Shown here: in pieces, positions 18,698-26,012 of the stretch
How positions within the stretch are numbered: position 1 is the stretch's first letter
Layout: every line of letters begins with the position of its first letter
Assembly: GCF_020907275.1 (NCBI RefSeq)
Contig: NZ_JAJJWI010000035.1
Location: 1-34,380 of the forward strand
Direction: 5' to 3'
Length of the DNA stretch: 34,380 nt
From: Pontibacter silvestris
GTDB lineage: Bacteria > Bacteroidota > Bacteroidia > Cytophagales > Hymenobacteraceae
Notes under the pieces: generated by a model
Seen by the model: only the letters and a program-made list of their open reading frames with translations
Database searches by the model: none
What the model was told of the DNA's origin: nothing
Made by a program: the position numbers and the translations under genes

Positions 18698-20386
18698 ATG
18701 AAGAAGTACTATACAATGTTTAGAAGAAAAAATTGGCTGGCTTTCCTAACAGCCTGCCTCTTTGGCTCCTTCTCGGTTATACCACATTTCACTTCTGCAC
18801 AGGTAAAAAAAGTATCGCAGGCAAAGCTCAAGGCGATGAAGCAAGAACTGGTCACAGAAATTGATAATCAGAAAAAGTCCACCCAGGAGATGGTAGACAT
18901 GATTTTCAGCTTTGGAGAGCTTGGCTTTCAGGAGGAAGAGACATCGCGTTACCTGACGGATATTCTGGAAAAGAATGGCTTTACTATAGAAAAAGGCATA
19001 GCAGGTATCCCGACAGCCTGGACTGCCAAATGGGGTTCTGGTAAACCTGTCATTGCCATAGGTAGTGATATTGATGGCATACCAAAAGCTTCTCAGAAAC
19101 CAGGAGTAGCCTATCATGACCCCATTGTAGAGGGAGCTCCCGGCCATGGAGAAGGCCATAATGCCGGGCAGGCATTGAATGTAACGGCAGTGTTGGCACT
19201 TAAAAAGCTAATGGAAAAAGAGGGCTTATCGGGCACACTGTTGTTGTGGCCTGGAGTAGCCGAAGAACAGGTAGCGACAAAGGCATACTTTGTGCGAGAC
19301 GGCTACTTTAAAGATGTTGATGCCTGTATTTTTACGCATGTAGACAACAACTTCAAGATTAACTACGGAGACGACGGTGCTAACGGGGTTGTGTCTGTGG
19401 AATTTTCATTTGAGGGGGAAGCTGCCCATGGAGCTGGTGCTCCATGGAGGGGCAAAAGTGCCTTGGATGCTGTAGAACTGATGAACGTAGGGTGGAATTA
19501 CCATCGTGAGCACATGGAGCCTACGCAACGCTCTCATTATGTAGTCACGAACGGAGGAGATCAACCTAACGTGGTACCCTCCAAAGCTTCTGTATGGTAC
19601 TTCTTGCGTGATCGTACCTATCCTAAAGTCAAGAATATGTACGAGGACGCTATTAGAATAGCAGAGGGAGCCGCTTTGATGACAGGAACGAAAATGTCTT
19701 ACCGCATATTGGGCAGTGCCTGGCCAAGACACTTTAATAAACCCATTGCTGAGACCATGTATGAAAACATAAAGGCAGTAGGTCTGCCGGTATGGAGTGA
19801 AGAAGACCAAACACTGGCAAAAGCAGTACAGGAGGAAGTGAGTGCATCTAAAGCAGGCAATGACAAAAAGCCGGCAACAGGACTTGCCACAAAACTAAAT
19901 CCACTCGGTACTCCGGTAAAGTTCTCTGTAGGAGGCGGTTCAGACGACATTGCCGATATAACATGGAATGTTCCGACTGTTACGCTACGATTTCCCTCCA
20001 ACATACCTGGCCTGCCAGGCCACCATTGGGCAAATGCCATTTCCATGGCAACACCTATCGCCCATAAAGGAGTGACAGCCGGAGCAAAGGTAGAAGCATT
20101 AACGTTACTGGATATGCTGGTAAAGCCGGAAATTATCGAAAGTGCCTGGACATACTTCACCAATGTGCAAACTAAGGACATAAAATACACCCCTTTTATT
20201 TCAGAAACGGATAAGCCAGCCATTGAGCTTAATACTAAGATTATGGAAGAGTTTCGCCCGGAAATGAAGAAATACTACTATGATCCAACTAAATACAGTA
20301 CTTATCTAGAGCAGTTAGGCGTGCAATATCCTACCCTCCGAAGCGATCAAAAAACACCCAAAGCACAATCAGCAGGTGATCAGTGA
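18698..20386 (+). CDS. M20D amidohydrolase (AbgB-like) with a Cys-to-Glu metal-site variant, exported
   Basis: The 562-residue protein has a signal peptide (KNWLAFLTACLFGSFSVIPHFTSAQ). Family motifs follow: IGSDIDGIP (121-129, like AEYDALPG), GHGEGHN with Glu152 and His154, GVAEEQ with Glu189/Glu190, FTHVDNNF, EAAHGAGAPWRGKSALD, PNVVPSK and PGLPGHHW. Its paralogue at 3906-5351 has Cys where this protein has Glu152, a first-shell metal position in M20D enzymes, so metal preference or reactivity may differ. The protein is about 80 residues longer than the paralogue, mainly through the N-terminus and a C-terminal extension after LTLLDMLVKPE. It sits between tldE and tldD (98 and 118 bp gaps). 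Likely substrates are N-acyl or aryl amides of amino acids. Confidence 0.9.
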   Translation: MKKYYTMFRRKNWLAFLTACLFGSFSVIPHFTSAQVKKVSQAKLKAMKQELVTEIDNQKKSTQEMVDMIFSFGELGFQEEETSRYLTDILEKNGFTIEKGIAGIPTAWTAKWGSGKPVIAIGSDIDGIPKASQKPGVAYHDPIVEGAPGHGEGHNAGQALNVTAVLALKKLMEKEGLSGTLLLWPGVAEEQVATKAYFVRDGYFKDVDACIFTHVDNNFKINYGDDGANGVVSVEFSFEGEAAHGAGAPWRGKSALDAVELMNVGWNYHREHMEPTQRSHYVVTNGGDQPNVVPSKASVWYFLRDRTYPKVKNMYEDAIRIAEGAALMTGTKMSYRILGSAWPRHFNKPIAETMYENIKAVGLPVWSEEDQTLAKAVQEEVSASKAGNDKKPATGLATKLNPLGTPVKFSVGGGSDDIADITWNVPTVTLRFPSNIPGLPGHHWANAISMATPIAHKGVTAGAKVEALTLLDMLVKPEIIESAWTYFTNVQTKDIKYTPFISETDKPAIELNTKIMEEFRPEMKKYYYDPTKYSTYLEQLGVQYPTLRSDQKTPKAQSAGDQ

Positions 20387-20504
20387 CAGACAAGATTTTC
20401 TTTTATTAAACTTCAACTACAGAAAAAAAATTTCCTGCTTCACTTTTACTTTGCCCTCACTCTGTCTTTGATCAATCTTTAAACATTTACCTGAAAAACT
20501 CAAC

Positions 20505-22142
20505 ATGAAGAGAAGAGACTTTTTGCATCTAACAGGAATGGGAATTGGTGCCTCTCTATTGCCAAGCATTCCTCTTTTAGGGCACGAAATACCTTTAGAA
20601 GATGCTATAGTACCTGTTGATATAGCTGTAAAGAAGCAGTTAGCTGATGTGGCTCTTAATGCAGCACGTACCAATGGCGCTTCATATGCTGATGTACGCA
20701 TTGGAAGATATTTAAACCAATTTATTATCACCAGGGAACAAAACGTAGAGAGCATTAGCAATACAGAATCCTTTGGTATGGGAATCAGGGTACTTGTAAA
20801 CGGGTGCTGGGGGTTTATGGCTACAGATAACCTGGACAAAGATAACATAGCAAAAGCAGCCGCACAGGCAGTTGCACTTGCCAAGGTAAATTCAAAACTG
20901 ATGGCTGAGCCTGTCCAGTTGGCCCCTCAAGAAGGATATGGTGAGGTACGCTGGGAAACTCCCATCGAGGTCAATGGTTTTGAAGTTCCGGTAAAGGAGA
21001 AAGTAGATTTGCTTTTAGCCGTAAACAATGAAGGGGTCAAGGGTGGGGCAAATTATGCCAACTCCTCTCTTTTCCTGATCAATGAACAAAAGTATTTTGC
21101 CTCTACCGAAGGCTCCTACATCGATCAGAACATACACCGCCTTTGGCCAACTTTCACAATAACCAAAACAGATTCCCAAAGCGGGAGGTTTGAAAGCAGG
21201 AATGCTTTAAGTGCTCCTATTGGGAAAGGGTATGAGTACCTGATTCCAAAAGAAGAAGAAAAAGTAAGAGGGGTTGTTACTACCTACAAGAAGCGCTATG
21301 ACATGTTGGAAGACGCCAGGGAAGCGGCCGCCAATTTAGCTGAGAAACTAAAGGCCAAACCCGTTGCACCGGGTAAATATGACCTGGTACTGGACCCAAG
21401 TCAGCTTTTTCTGACTATACACGAATCGGTGGGACACCCTACTGAACTTGACCGGGTATTAGGTTATGAAGCCAACATGGCTGGTACCAGCTTCCTGACA
21501 TTAGAAAAGCTTAAATCCGAGAACTTCAACTATGGCAGCCCTATCGTTAACTTAGTTGCCGACAAAACGCAGCCCGATACTTTAGGAGCGGTAGGTTATG
21601 ACGATGAAGGTGTAAAATGCAAGCAATGGGATATTGTAAAAGGCGGCACCTTGGTCGGCCTGCAAGCCACCAGAGATCAGGCTCACATGCTTGGCCTTAC
21701 CGAGTCTCAGGGATGCAGCTACGCCCAAAGCTGGGAAGATGTTCAGTTCCAGCGTATGCCTAATGTTTCCTTACAGCCTGGAAAAGTAAAAATGAGTGCT
21801 GCCGACTTAATCAAAGATGTAGAAAAAGGTATTTATATGCTTGGCCGTAACACTTCCTCTATCGATCACCAACGCTACAATTTTCAGTTCAGCAGCCAAC
21901 TGTGCTATGAAATAAAAAACGGTAAAATCGTTGGTATGCTTAGTAATGCCGCATACCAATCTAACACACAAGAGTTCTGGAACTCTTGTGCTGCGCTGGG
22001 AGATAAGGATGATTACCGGCTAGGAGGAACATTTTTCGATGGGAAAGGAGAGCCAGGGCAGTCTAGTGCCGTATCTCATGGCTGCCCAACCACAAGGTTT
22101 AATGGCATTAACGTTATCAATACAGGAAGAAAAATTAGCTGA
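20505..22142 (+). CDS. tldD: TldD-family zinc metalloprotease with Tat signal
   Basis: The 545-residue protein starts with a twin-arginine signal (MKRRDFLHLTGMGIGASLLP), predicting folded export. The catalytic signature is LTIHESVGHPTELDR: His306, Glu307 and His311 form the HExxxH zinc site of TldD. The C-terminus GQSSAVSHGCPTTRFNGINV aligns with the end of E. coli TldD; Cys527 in HGCP is a candidate for the third ligand, although its place differs by some residues from the E. coli Cys. About 60 residues longer than E. coli TldD, mostly from the export signal and an N-terminal linker. It should pair with the TldE at 17283-18599. The start at 20505 is supported because the twin-arginine motif follows at once. 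Confidence 0.92.
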   Translation: MKRRDFLHLTGMGIGASLLPSIPLLGHEIPLEDAIVPVDIAVKKQLADVALNAARTNGASYADVRIGRYLNQFIITREQNVESISNTESFGMGIRVLVNGCWGFMATDNLDKDNIAKAAAQAVALAKVNSKLMAEPVQLAPQEGYGEVRWETPIEVNGFEVPVKEKVDLLLAVNNEGVKGGANYANSSLFLINEQKYFASTEGSYIDQNIHRLWPTFTITKTDSQSGRFESRNALSAPIGKGYEYLIPKEEEKVRGVVTTYKKRYDMLEDAREAAANLAEKLKAKPVAPGKYDLVLDPSQLFLTIHESVGHPTELDRVLGYEANMAGTSFLTLEKLKSENFNYGSPIVNLVADKTQPDTLGAVGYDDEGVKCKQWDIVKGGTLVGLQATRDQAHMLGLTESQGCSYAQSWEDVQFQRMPNVSLQPGKVKMSAADLIKDVEKGIYMLGRNTSSIDHQRYNFQFSSQLCYEIKNGKIVGMLSNAAYQSNTQEFWNSCAALGDKDDYRLGGTFFDGKGEPGQSSAVSHGCPTTRFNGINVINTGRKIS

Positions 22143-22244
22143 TACCGTAGATAGGAAACAGAGCCTGCCAACCCTGAATAAGAGCTATCCTATCAGCTTT
22201 CTTATCTATTATACTATAATCCACTTGTCTATCTTACAACCATC

Positions 22245-23591
22245 ATGTCTAATAAAATAAAATGGATACTGCTTGGGCTTTTACCAGCAGCGTTGAGCTT
22301 CAATATTCCACAACCATCTCTTGCACAAGGTCGGTTTATAAATTCTGAAGAGACAAAGAATAGTCCTCCGGTTATTGAGAAGCGGTATGAAAACGAAATC
22401 AAGGCACTGGCAAAGCTTCCGGCTGTAAAAAGAGCATTACAAACTATTGTTGAACTAGAAGCAGAAACAAGGCAGGACCATATCTCCTTAACAGAAATAC
22501 CTGCTCCACCTTTCAAAGAGGAAGTACGCGCTAAGAAGTATGCACAGATGCTTCAAACAGCTGGTATTGATTCTGTATGGATAGACGAAGTTGGAAACGT
22601 AATAGGCCAAAGAAAAGGTAAAACAGGAAGTAGAACAGTTGTTTTAGAAGCACATTTAGATACTGTTTTTCCGGAAGGAACAGAAGTAAAGGTAAAACAG
22701 AAAGGAGATACATTATATGCTCCTGGTGTCGGAGATGATACCCGAGGGCTTGCTGTAGTGTTAGCAGTGTTGAAAGCCATTGAAAAAACGAATATAGAAA
22801 CAGAAGCAGATGTACTGTTTATAGGTGCTGTTGGCGAAGAAGGGCTTGGTGATCTGCGCGGAGTTAAACACCTCTTTCGTGACAATGGCCCACAAATTGA
22901 TTCTTACATTGCCGTTGAAGGCGGCGGTGTCAATCGTGTTACACATCGTGGCTTAGGTTCTCACCGTTATCGTGTAAAATTTAAAGGTCCTGGAGGGCAC
23001 TCTTCCGGTGCTTTCGGGCTAGTTAATCCGCATAATGCCTTAAGCAGAGCGATACATTATTTTATTGTAGATGCTGATAAGTTTACTAAAGAAGGTATAC
23101 GCACCACCTATAATGTCGGAGTAATTGGAGGAGGCACCTCTGTCAACTCTATTCCCTTTGAATCCTGGATGGAAGTAGACATGCGTTCTGAAAGTCCTGA
23201 AAGGGTAGCAGGTATTGATCAGTTGCTACAAGCTGCTGTACAGCGGGCACTGAAGGAAGAAAATCAAATGAAACGCATCGGTCCTGACCTGGAGGTAGAA
23301 GTAGAGATGATAGGAGATCGTCCAGCCGGAGATGTTGACCCGGGCGTTGCACTGATACAAAGAGCAATGGCGACCAGTAAGTATCTGCATGCAGAGCCAA
23401 GATTAGGTGTGGGCTCTACAAACTCTAATATACCCTTTTCAAAAGGAATCCCGGCAGTAACTATTGGAGCGGGAGGTAAAGCGGGAGGTGCTCACTCTTT
23501 AAACGAATGGTGGCTACAAAACGAAGAGGCAAATACAGCTATTAAGAAAGTGCTCCTTTTGGTGTTGGCAGAAGCAGGTACTTCTAAATAA
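22245..23591 (+). CDS. M20 family metallopeptidase (peptidase T / CPG2-like), exported
   Basis: The 448-residue protein carries a signal peptide (KIKWILLGLLPAALSFNIPQPSLAQ). The dinuclear zinc motifs are intact: EAHLDTVFP (His137, Asp139), GVGDDTRG (Asp164), VGEEGLGD (Glu198, Glu199), VEGGG and near the C-terminus GAGGKAGGAHSLNEW. A dimerisation domain starts near GPGGHSSGAFG. This places it in the M20 branch with tripeptidase T and related di/tripeptidases rather than the M20D branch of its neighbours. It ends the plus-strand arm 102 bp after tldD. It would finish short peptides released by TldD/E and the other hydrolases into free amino acids. Confidence 0.92.
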   Translation: MSNKIKWILLGLLPAALSFNIPQPSLAQGRFINSEETKNSPPVIEKRYENEIKALAKLPAVKRALQTIVELEAETRQDHISLTEIPAPPFKEEVRAKKYAQMLQTAGIDSVWIDEVGNVIGQRKGKTGSRTVVLEAHLDTVFPEGTEVKVKQKGDTLYAPGVGDDTRGLAVVLAVLKAIEKTNIETEADVLFIGAVGEEGLGDLRGVKHLFRDNGPQIDSYIAVEGGGVNRVTHRGLGSHRYRVKFKGPGGHSSGAFGLVNPHNALSRAIHYFIVDADKFTKEGIRTTYNVGVIGGGTSVNSIPFESWMEVDMRSESPERVAGIDQLLQAAVQRALKEENQMKRIGPDLEVEVEMIGDRPAGDVDPGVALIQRAMATSKYLHAEPRLGVGSTNSNIPFSKGIPAVTIGAGGKAGGAHSLNEWWLQNEEANTAIKKVLLLVLAEAGTSK

Positions 23592-23684
23592 TCAGCAGAA
23601 AACGAACATTTATTGGATCAAGAACTAAAAGGTTAGACCAACCGGTTTATAAAGGCCATTATAGTTTTCAGAGCTAACAGCTAT

Positions 23685-23708
23685 TGGAATTGCAATGTTT
23701 TACTGGAG
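23685..23708 (+). repeat. Solitary IS3 left terminal repeat
   Basis: This 24-bp sequence is identical to the IS3 left end at 34356-34379 and complementary to the right end at 202-225. No matching OrfA or OrfB follows; instead the IS110 leader begins. It is either the stub of an IS3 copy destroyed by the IS110 insertion or deletion, or the very target used by the IS110. Confidence 0.85.
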
Positions 23709-23711
23709 ACT

Positions 23712-23961
23712 TTTACTTTTATAGGAGTTTTGAAAATGGTCCTTTTATCGTAGTTAGACTAGGTGCATTGACCAAAGGGAATGAGAGGCTGGAGACTAGG
23801 TAAGTCAGCAGTACTATACCGTAAAAAAGGAAGCTCCATTCCCCTTTACCTTTTCTCTGAGAGTCTGAACAGTACTTAGGGCTATCGACATGGATAAGCA
23901 GGTGTAAGACAAAAGGCAAGACGAGGGAGAAAGAAGGTCGCTTACTTTAACCACTCATGCT
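23712..23961 (+). ncRNA. Candidate IS110 bridge RNA / structured leader
   Basis: About 250 bp of noncoding DNA precede the IS110 transposase, the place where IS110-group elements such as IS621 encode a bridge RNA that pairs with donor and target DNA. A long imperfect stem is visible: 23774-23790 (AAAGGGAATG, GAG, CT with single bulges) pairs with 23832-23847. It encloses a 41-nt loop holding a small GGTA/TACC stem (23799-23802 with 23817-23820). The motif CAGTACT occurs both inside the loop (23808) and outside it (23870), and a weaker hairpin TATC/GATA follows near 23884-23897. The layout is suggestive only; exact ends, expression and guide sequences cannot be set by eye. Confidence 0.35.
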
Positions 23962-25106
23962 ATGGAACAAGTTACAAGACAGTGCGTGGGCATTGACATC
24001 GCCAAGAAGGACTTCACTGCCTGCGTTTGCAAATTCTCCCCCAGTCCGGCTTATGCTTTTCCCAGGTGGCAAGCTTTGACAACAGCACCAGGGGCTTCAA
24101 TCAACTGCTCAAATGGGCCCGCAAACAGTCCAGCGCCAGCCTACCAGTAGCGTTTGTGATGGAGGCCACCGGTATTTATTATGAGCCCTTAGCTTACCAA
24201 CTCCACAAACTCCGGCAGACGGTCTCTGTTCTACTGCCCAACAAAGTCAAGCACTTTGGCAAGAGCCTCAACATCAAAAGCAAAACAGACCGTATAGACG
24301 CCAGAGTCATCGCCCAGCTGGGGGCCGAACGTCAGCTCCCTGTTTGGCAACCACCAGCCCCAGTTTTCAAAGCCTTGCGGGAACTGACCAGGCACTACAC
24401 CGATCTCAAGCAAGAGCGGACAGTGCTTCTTAATCGGCTTAATGCCTTGCTCTCGGCGCATGAGCCCCAGGCATTTGTTCTCAGGTCTCACAAGGAGATG
24501 ATAAAAAAGTTTGACACTGAAATAGCCAAATGTGAGGCTCAGATAAAGGCTGTGCTCAAAAAGGAGGATTGGTTGCAGGAGAAAGTCAGCAGGCTTCTCA
24601 CCATCAAAGGAATAGGGCTTATAAGCTTGGCTATTGTACTGGCAGAAACTCAGGGCTTTGCCCTCATAAACAACGTTAAACAACTCACTAGCTACGCTGG
24701 CTTTGATGTGGTGGAAAGGGAATCGAGCACCAGCGTGAAGGGAAAAACCAAGATCTCCAAGAAAGGTAACAGCAGGATCCGGGCAGCCCTTTACTTCCCG
24801 GCCCTGGTGGCCAGCCAGCATAACGCTGCCTTGCGGGCAGTTTACCAGCGCATTAACTCCGGGAAAACAAGTATGATGGTGGGCGTGGTGAGCCTGCAGC
24901 GCAAACTGCTGCTGCTCATCTATTCGATGTGGAAAAGCGGTACGCTCTTTCAGGACAGGAGCCTAACTTCCGGAGATCAGGAGAGGAAGCCTCTCCTTCG
25001 TCACAAAGACGAAGTCTTTGAAAACAAAGTAGGCAGATCCACAGACCTGCCTACACTGGATGAACTTCCGTCCGATCTCTCGAGTGAAGCTCTCCTTCGT
25101 CAGTAA
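23962..25106 (+). pseudogene. IS110-family transposase (DEDD), interrupted by a frameshift
   Basis: The first 23 or so codons from ATG 23962 encode CVGIDIAKKDF, whose Asp12 is the first acidic residue of the DEDD RuvC-like domain. The rest lies one frame over (LCFSQVASFDNSTRGFNQLLKWA..., from about 24036 to the TAA at 25104-25106). It includes VMEATGIYYEPLA and KTDRIDARVIAQ for the remaining acidic residues, and a Transposase_20 domain with LLTIKGIGLISLAIVLAE and KISKKGNSRIRAALY, where the catalytic serine is expected. Adding one base in the C-run at 24036-24041 restores one continuous protein of about 382 residues. This is a one-base deletion, a sequencing error in a homopolymer, or less likely recoding. 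A short motif (CTCTCCTTCGTCA) is repeated at 24991 and 25090 near the gene end. Confidence 0.85.
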
Positions 25107-25168
25107 AAATATACGGAAATTTTTTCTAAAGTTTATTGGATATTAAAACAGTACCTTTTTTCTTTTAC

Positions 25169-25190
25169 TTCGGACACTATTCGGACACTA
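25169..25190. repeat. 11-bp tandem repeat beside the IS110 right end
   Basis: TTCGGACACTA occurs twice in tandem (25169-25179, 25180-25190). It lies in the 137-bp stretch between the IS110 transposase stop and the decayed OrfA, where no gene is seen. It could belong to either element's terminus. Confidence 0.7.
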
Positions 25191-25243
25191 ATACTTCTAC
25201 CCTTACACTTACCACTCTTCAACTCGCCTCTTCAAACTACTCT

Positions 25244-25546
25244 TCAGAAGGTGCTACAGCAGTTTTTGTTTGCCGTGTAATTTGGTGTTCTTTCTCGGTT
25301 CTGCGGCATTAGCTTTTATAGAATATGATCCATCACCAGCTGCTTCCGCTGCGGGTTCTCCTCCTCCAACTGCTAAAGCTGCTTCCTGAGCTCCGTTATT
25401 CGCAGACCTCCGTACTTCTTCTTCCAATAATAGAAGGTGGCCTCTGAAATACTAATATTTCGAAATACTTCTTCTACTTTGACGCTTGTCTCCGACTGCT
25501 TGATAGCGAAGAAAATCTGCGCCTCGGTAATCTTTAATTTCCTCAT
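25244..25546 (-). pseudogene. Decayed IS3-family OrfA (IS407/IS2-like), N-terminal part
   Basis: On the minus strand an ATG at 25544-25546 opens MRKLKITEAQIFFAIKQSE, then VFRNISISEATFYYWKKKYG, the helix-turn-helix of IS407-group OrfA proteins (transposase HTH_8/IS3 OrfA). After 57 codons there is an in-frame TAG (25373-25375). The family's leucine-zipper region QLEEENPQRKQLVMDHIL follows in the same frame before a second stop, so these are true nonsense mutations. OrfB with its catalytic core is missing. The sequence upstream ends near 25624 in TGACCTCCCCCC (minus strand), a plausible IS end. It is unrelated to the IS3 at the window ends. Confidence 0.82.
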
Positions 25547-25624
25547 GACAATTCGCTTTTGGTTCTATACGATTATTGCCCGTTTTCTCTACTTTATACT
25601 GGTCTGTTTTTTCGGGGGGAGGTC

Positions 25625-26012
25625 ACCTGCTATAGAACGTTGTTTTTCAGACTGATCTTGAACACAAGGTAAATTATCAGCTATAAAAGCGGATAAAGGT
25701 TCTTAGAACTGGCCGTAGAGTTAGGTTAGACCACTCTTGAAGGCGTATGTCCGAGACCTACGACCACTGTCGGTTTCCGGGCATTGGCCGTGGAGGCGAA
25801 CCAAACAGTCTGTAACCGGTAGCTGATACAAGAGAATTTAGCAAGTTGAACAGCAGGAGCCCCTCCCATGGCATGGCCGCCCTAGGGGGCGGTTTTGTCG
25901 TTTCAGCTGGTGCTGCGCTACTACCAGGTGCAGCGGCTGCGGATCTTCCATGTCTGTTACGCCCCTATGACAAGAGTAGTGTATGCGCTACGCTCCCATA
26001 GCCGCAGGAAGG
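25625..26012. other. Intergenic region with no convincing gene
   Basis: These 388 bp lie between the end of the decayed IS3 copy and the stop of the metallopeptidase gene. Open frames here are short, use alternative starts and overlap one another without a family signature. An 11-bp string AGGTTAGACCA near 25729 also occurs just before the lone IS3 end (about 23631), possibly from shared element debris. The main structured feature is the hairpin at 25877-25892. Confidence 0.5.
25877..25896 (+). terminator. Intrinsic terminator on the plus strand
   Basis: CCGCCC (25877-25882) pairs with GGGCGG (25887-25892) over a TAGG loop and is followed at once by TTTTGTCGTTT. This is the canonical GC-stem plus T-tract arrangement. 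No plus-strand protein gene lies just upstream, so the terminated transcript would be noncoding or a relic. Confidence 0.65.

Noticed and set aside
19699..20223. 174-residue antisense frame opposite the second M20D gene
   Set aside because: Shadow of conserved M20D coding sequence; low-complexity hydrophobic translation with no motif.
23719..23919. 66-residue minus-strand frame in the IS110 leader
   Set aside because: Uses no plausible start context and overlaps the structured leader; no protein family is visible.
24027..24060. Programmed -1 frameshifting in the IS110 transposase
   Set aside because: No X-XXY-YYZ heptamer fits the frame at the switch, and IS110 transposases are normally single frames; a lost C in a homopolymer is simpler. 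Kept as a checkable alternative only.
24231..24821. 196-residue antisense frame opposite the IS110 transposase
   Set aside because: Fully overlaps the conserved DEDD/Tnp20 domains read on the other strand.
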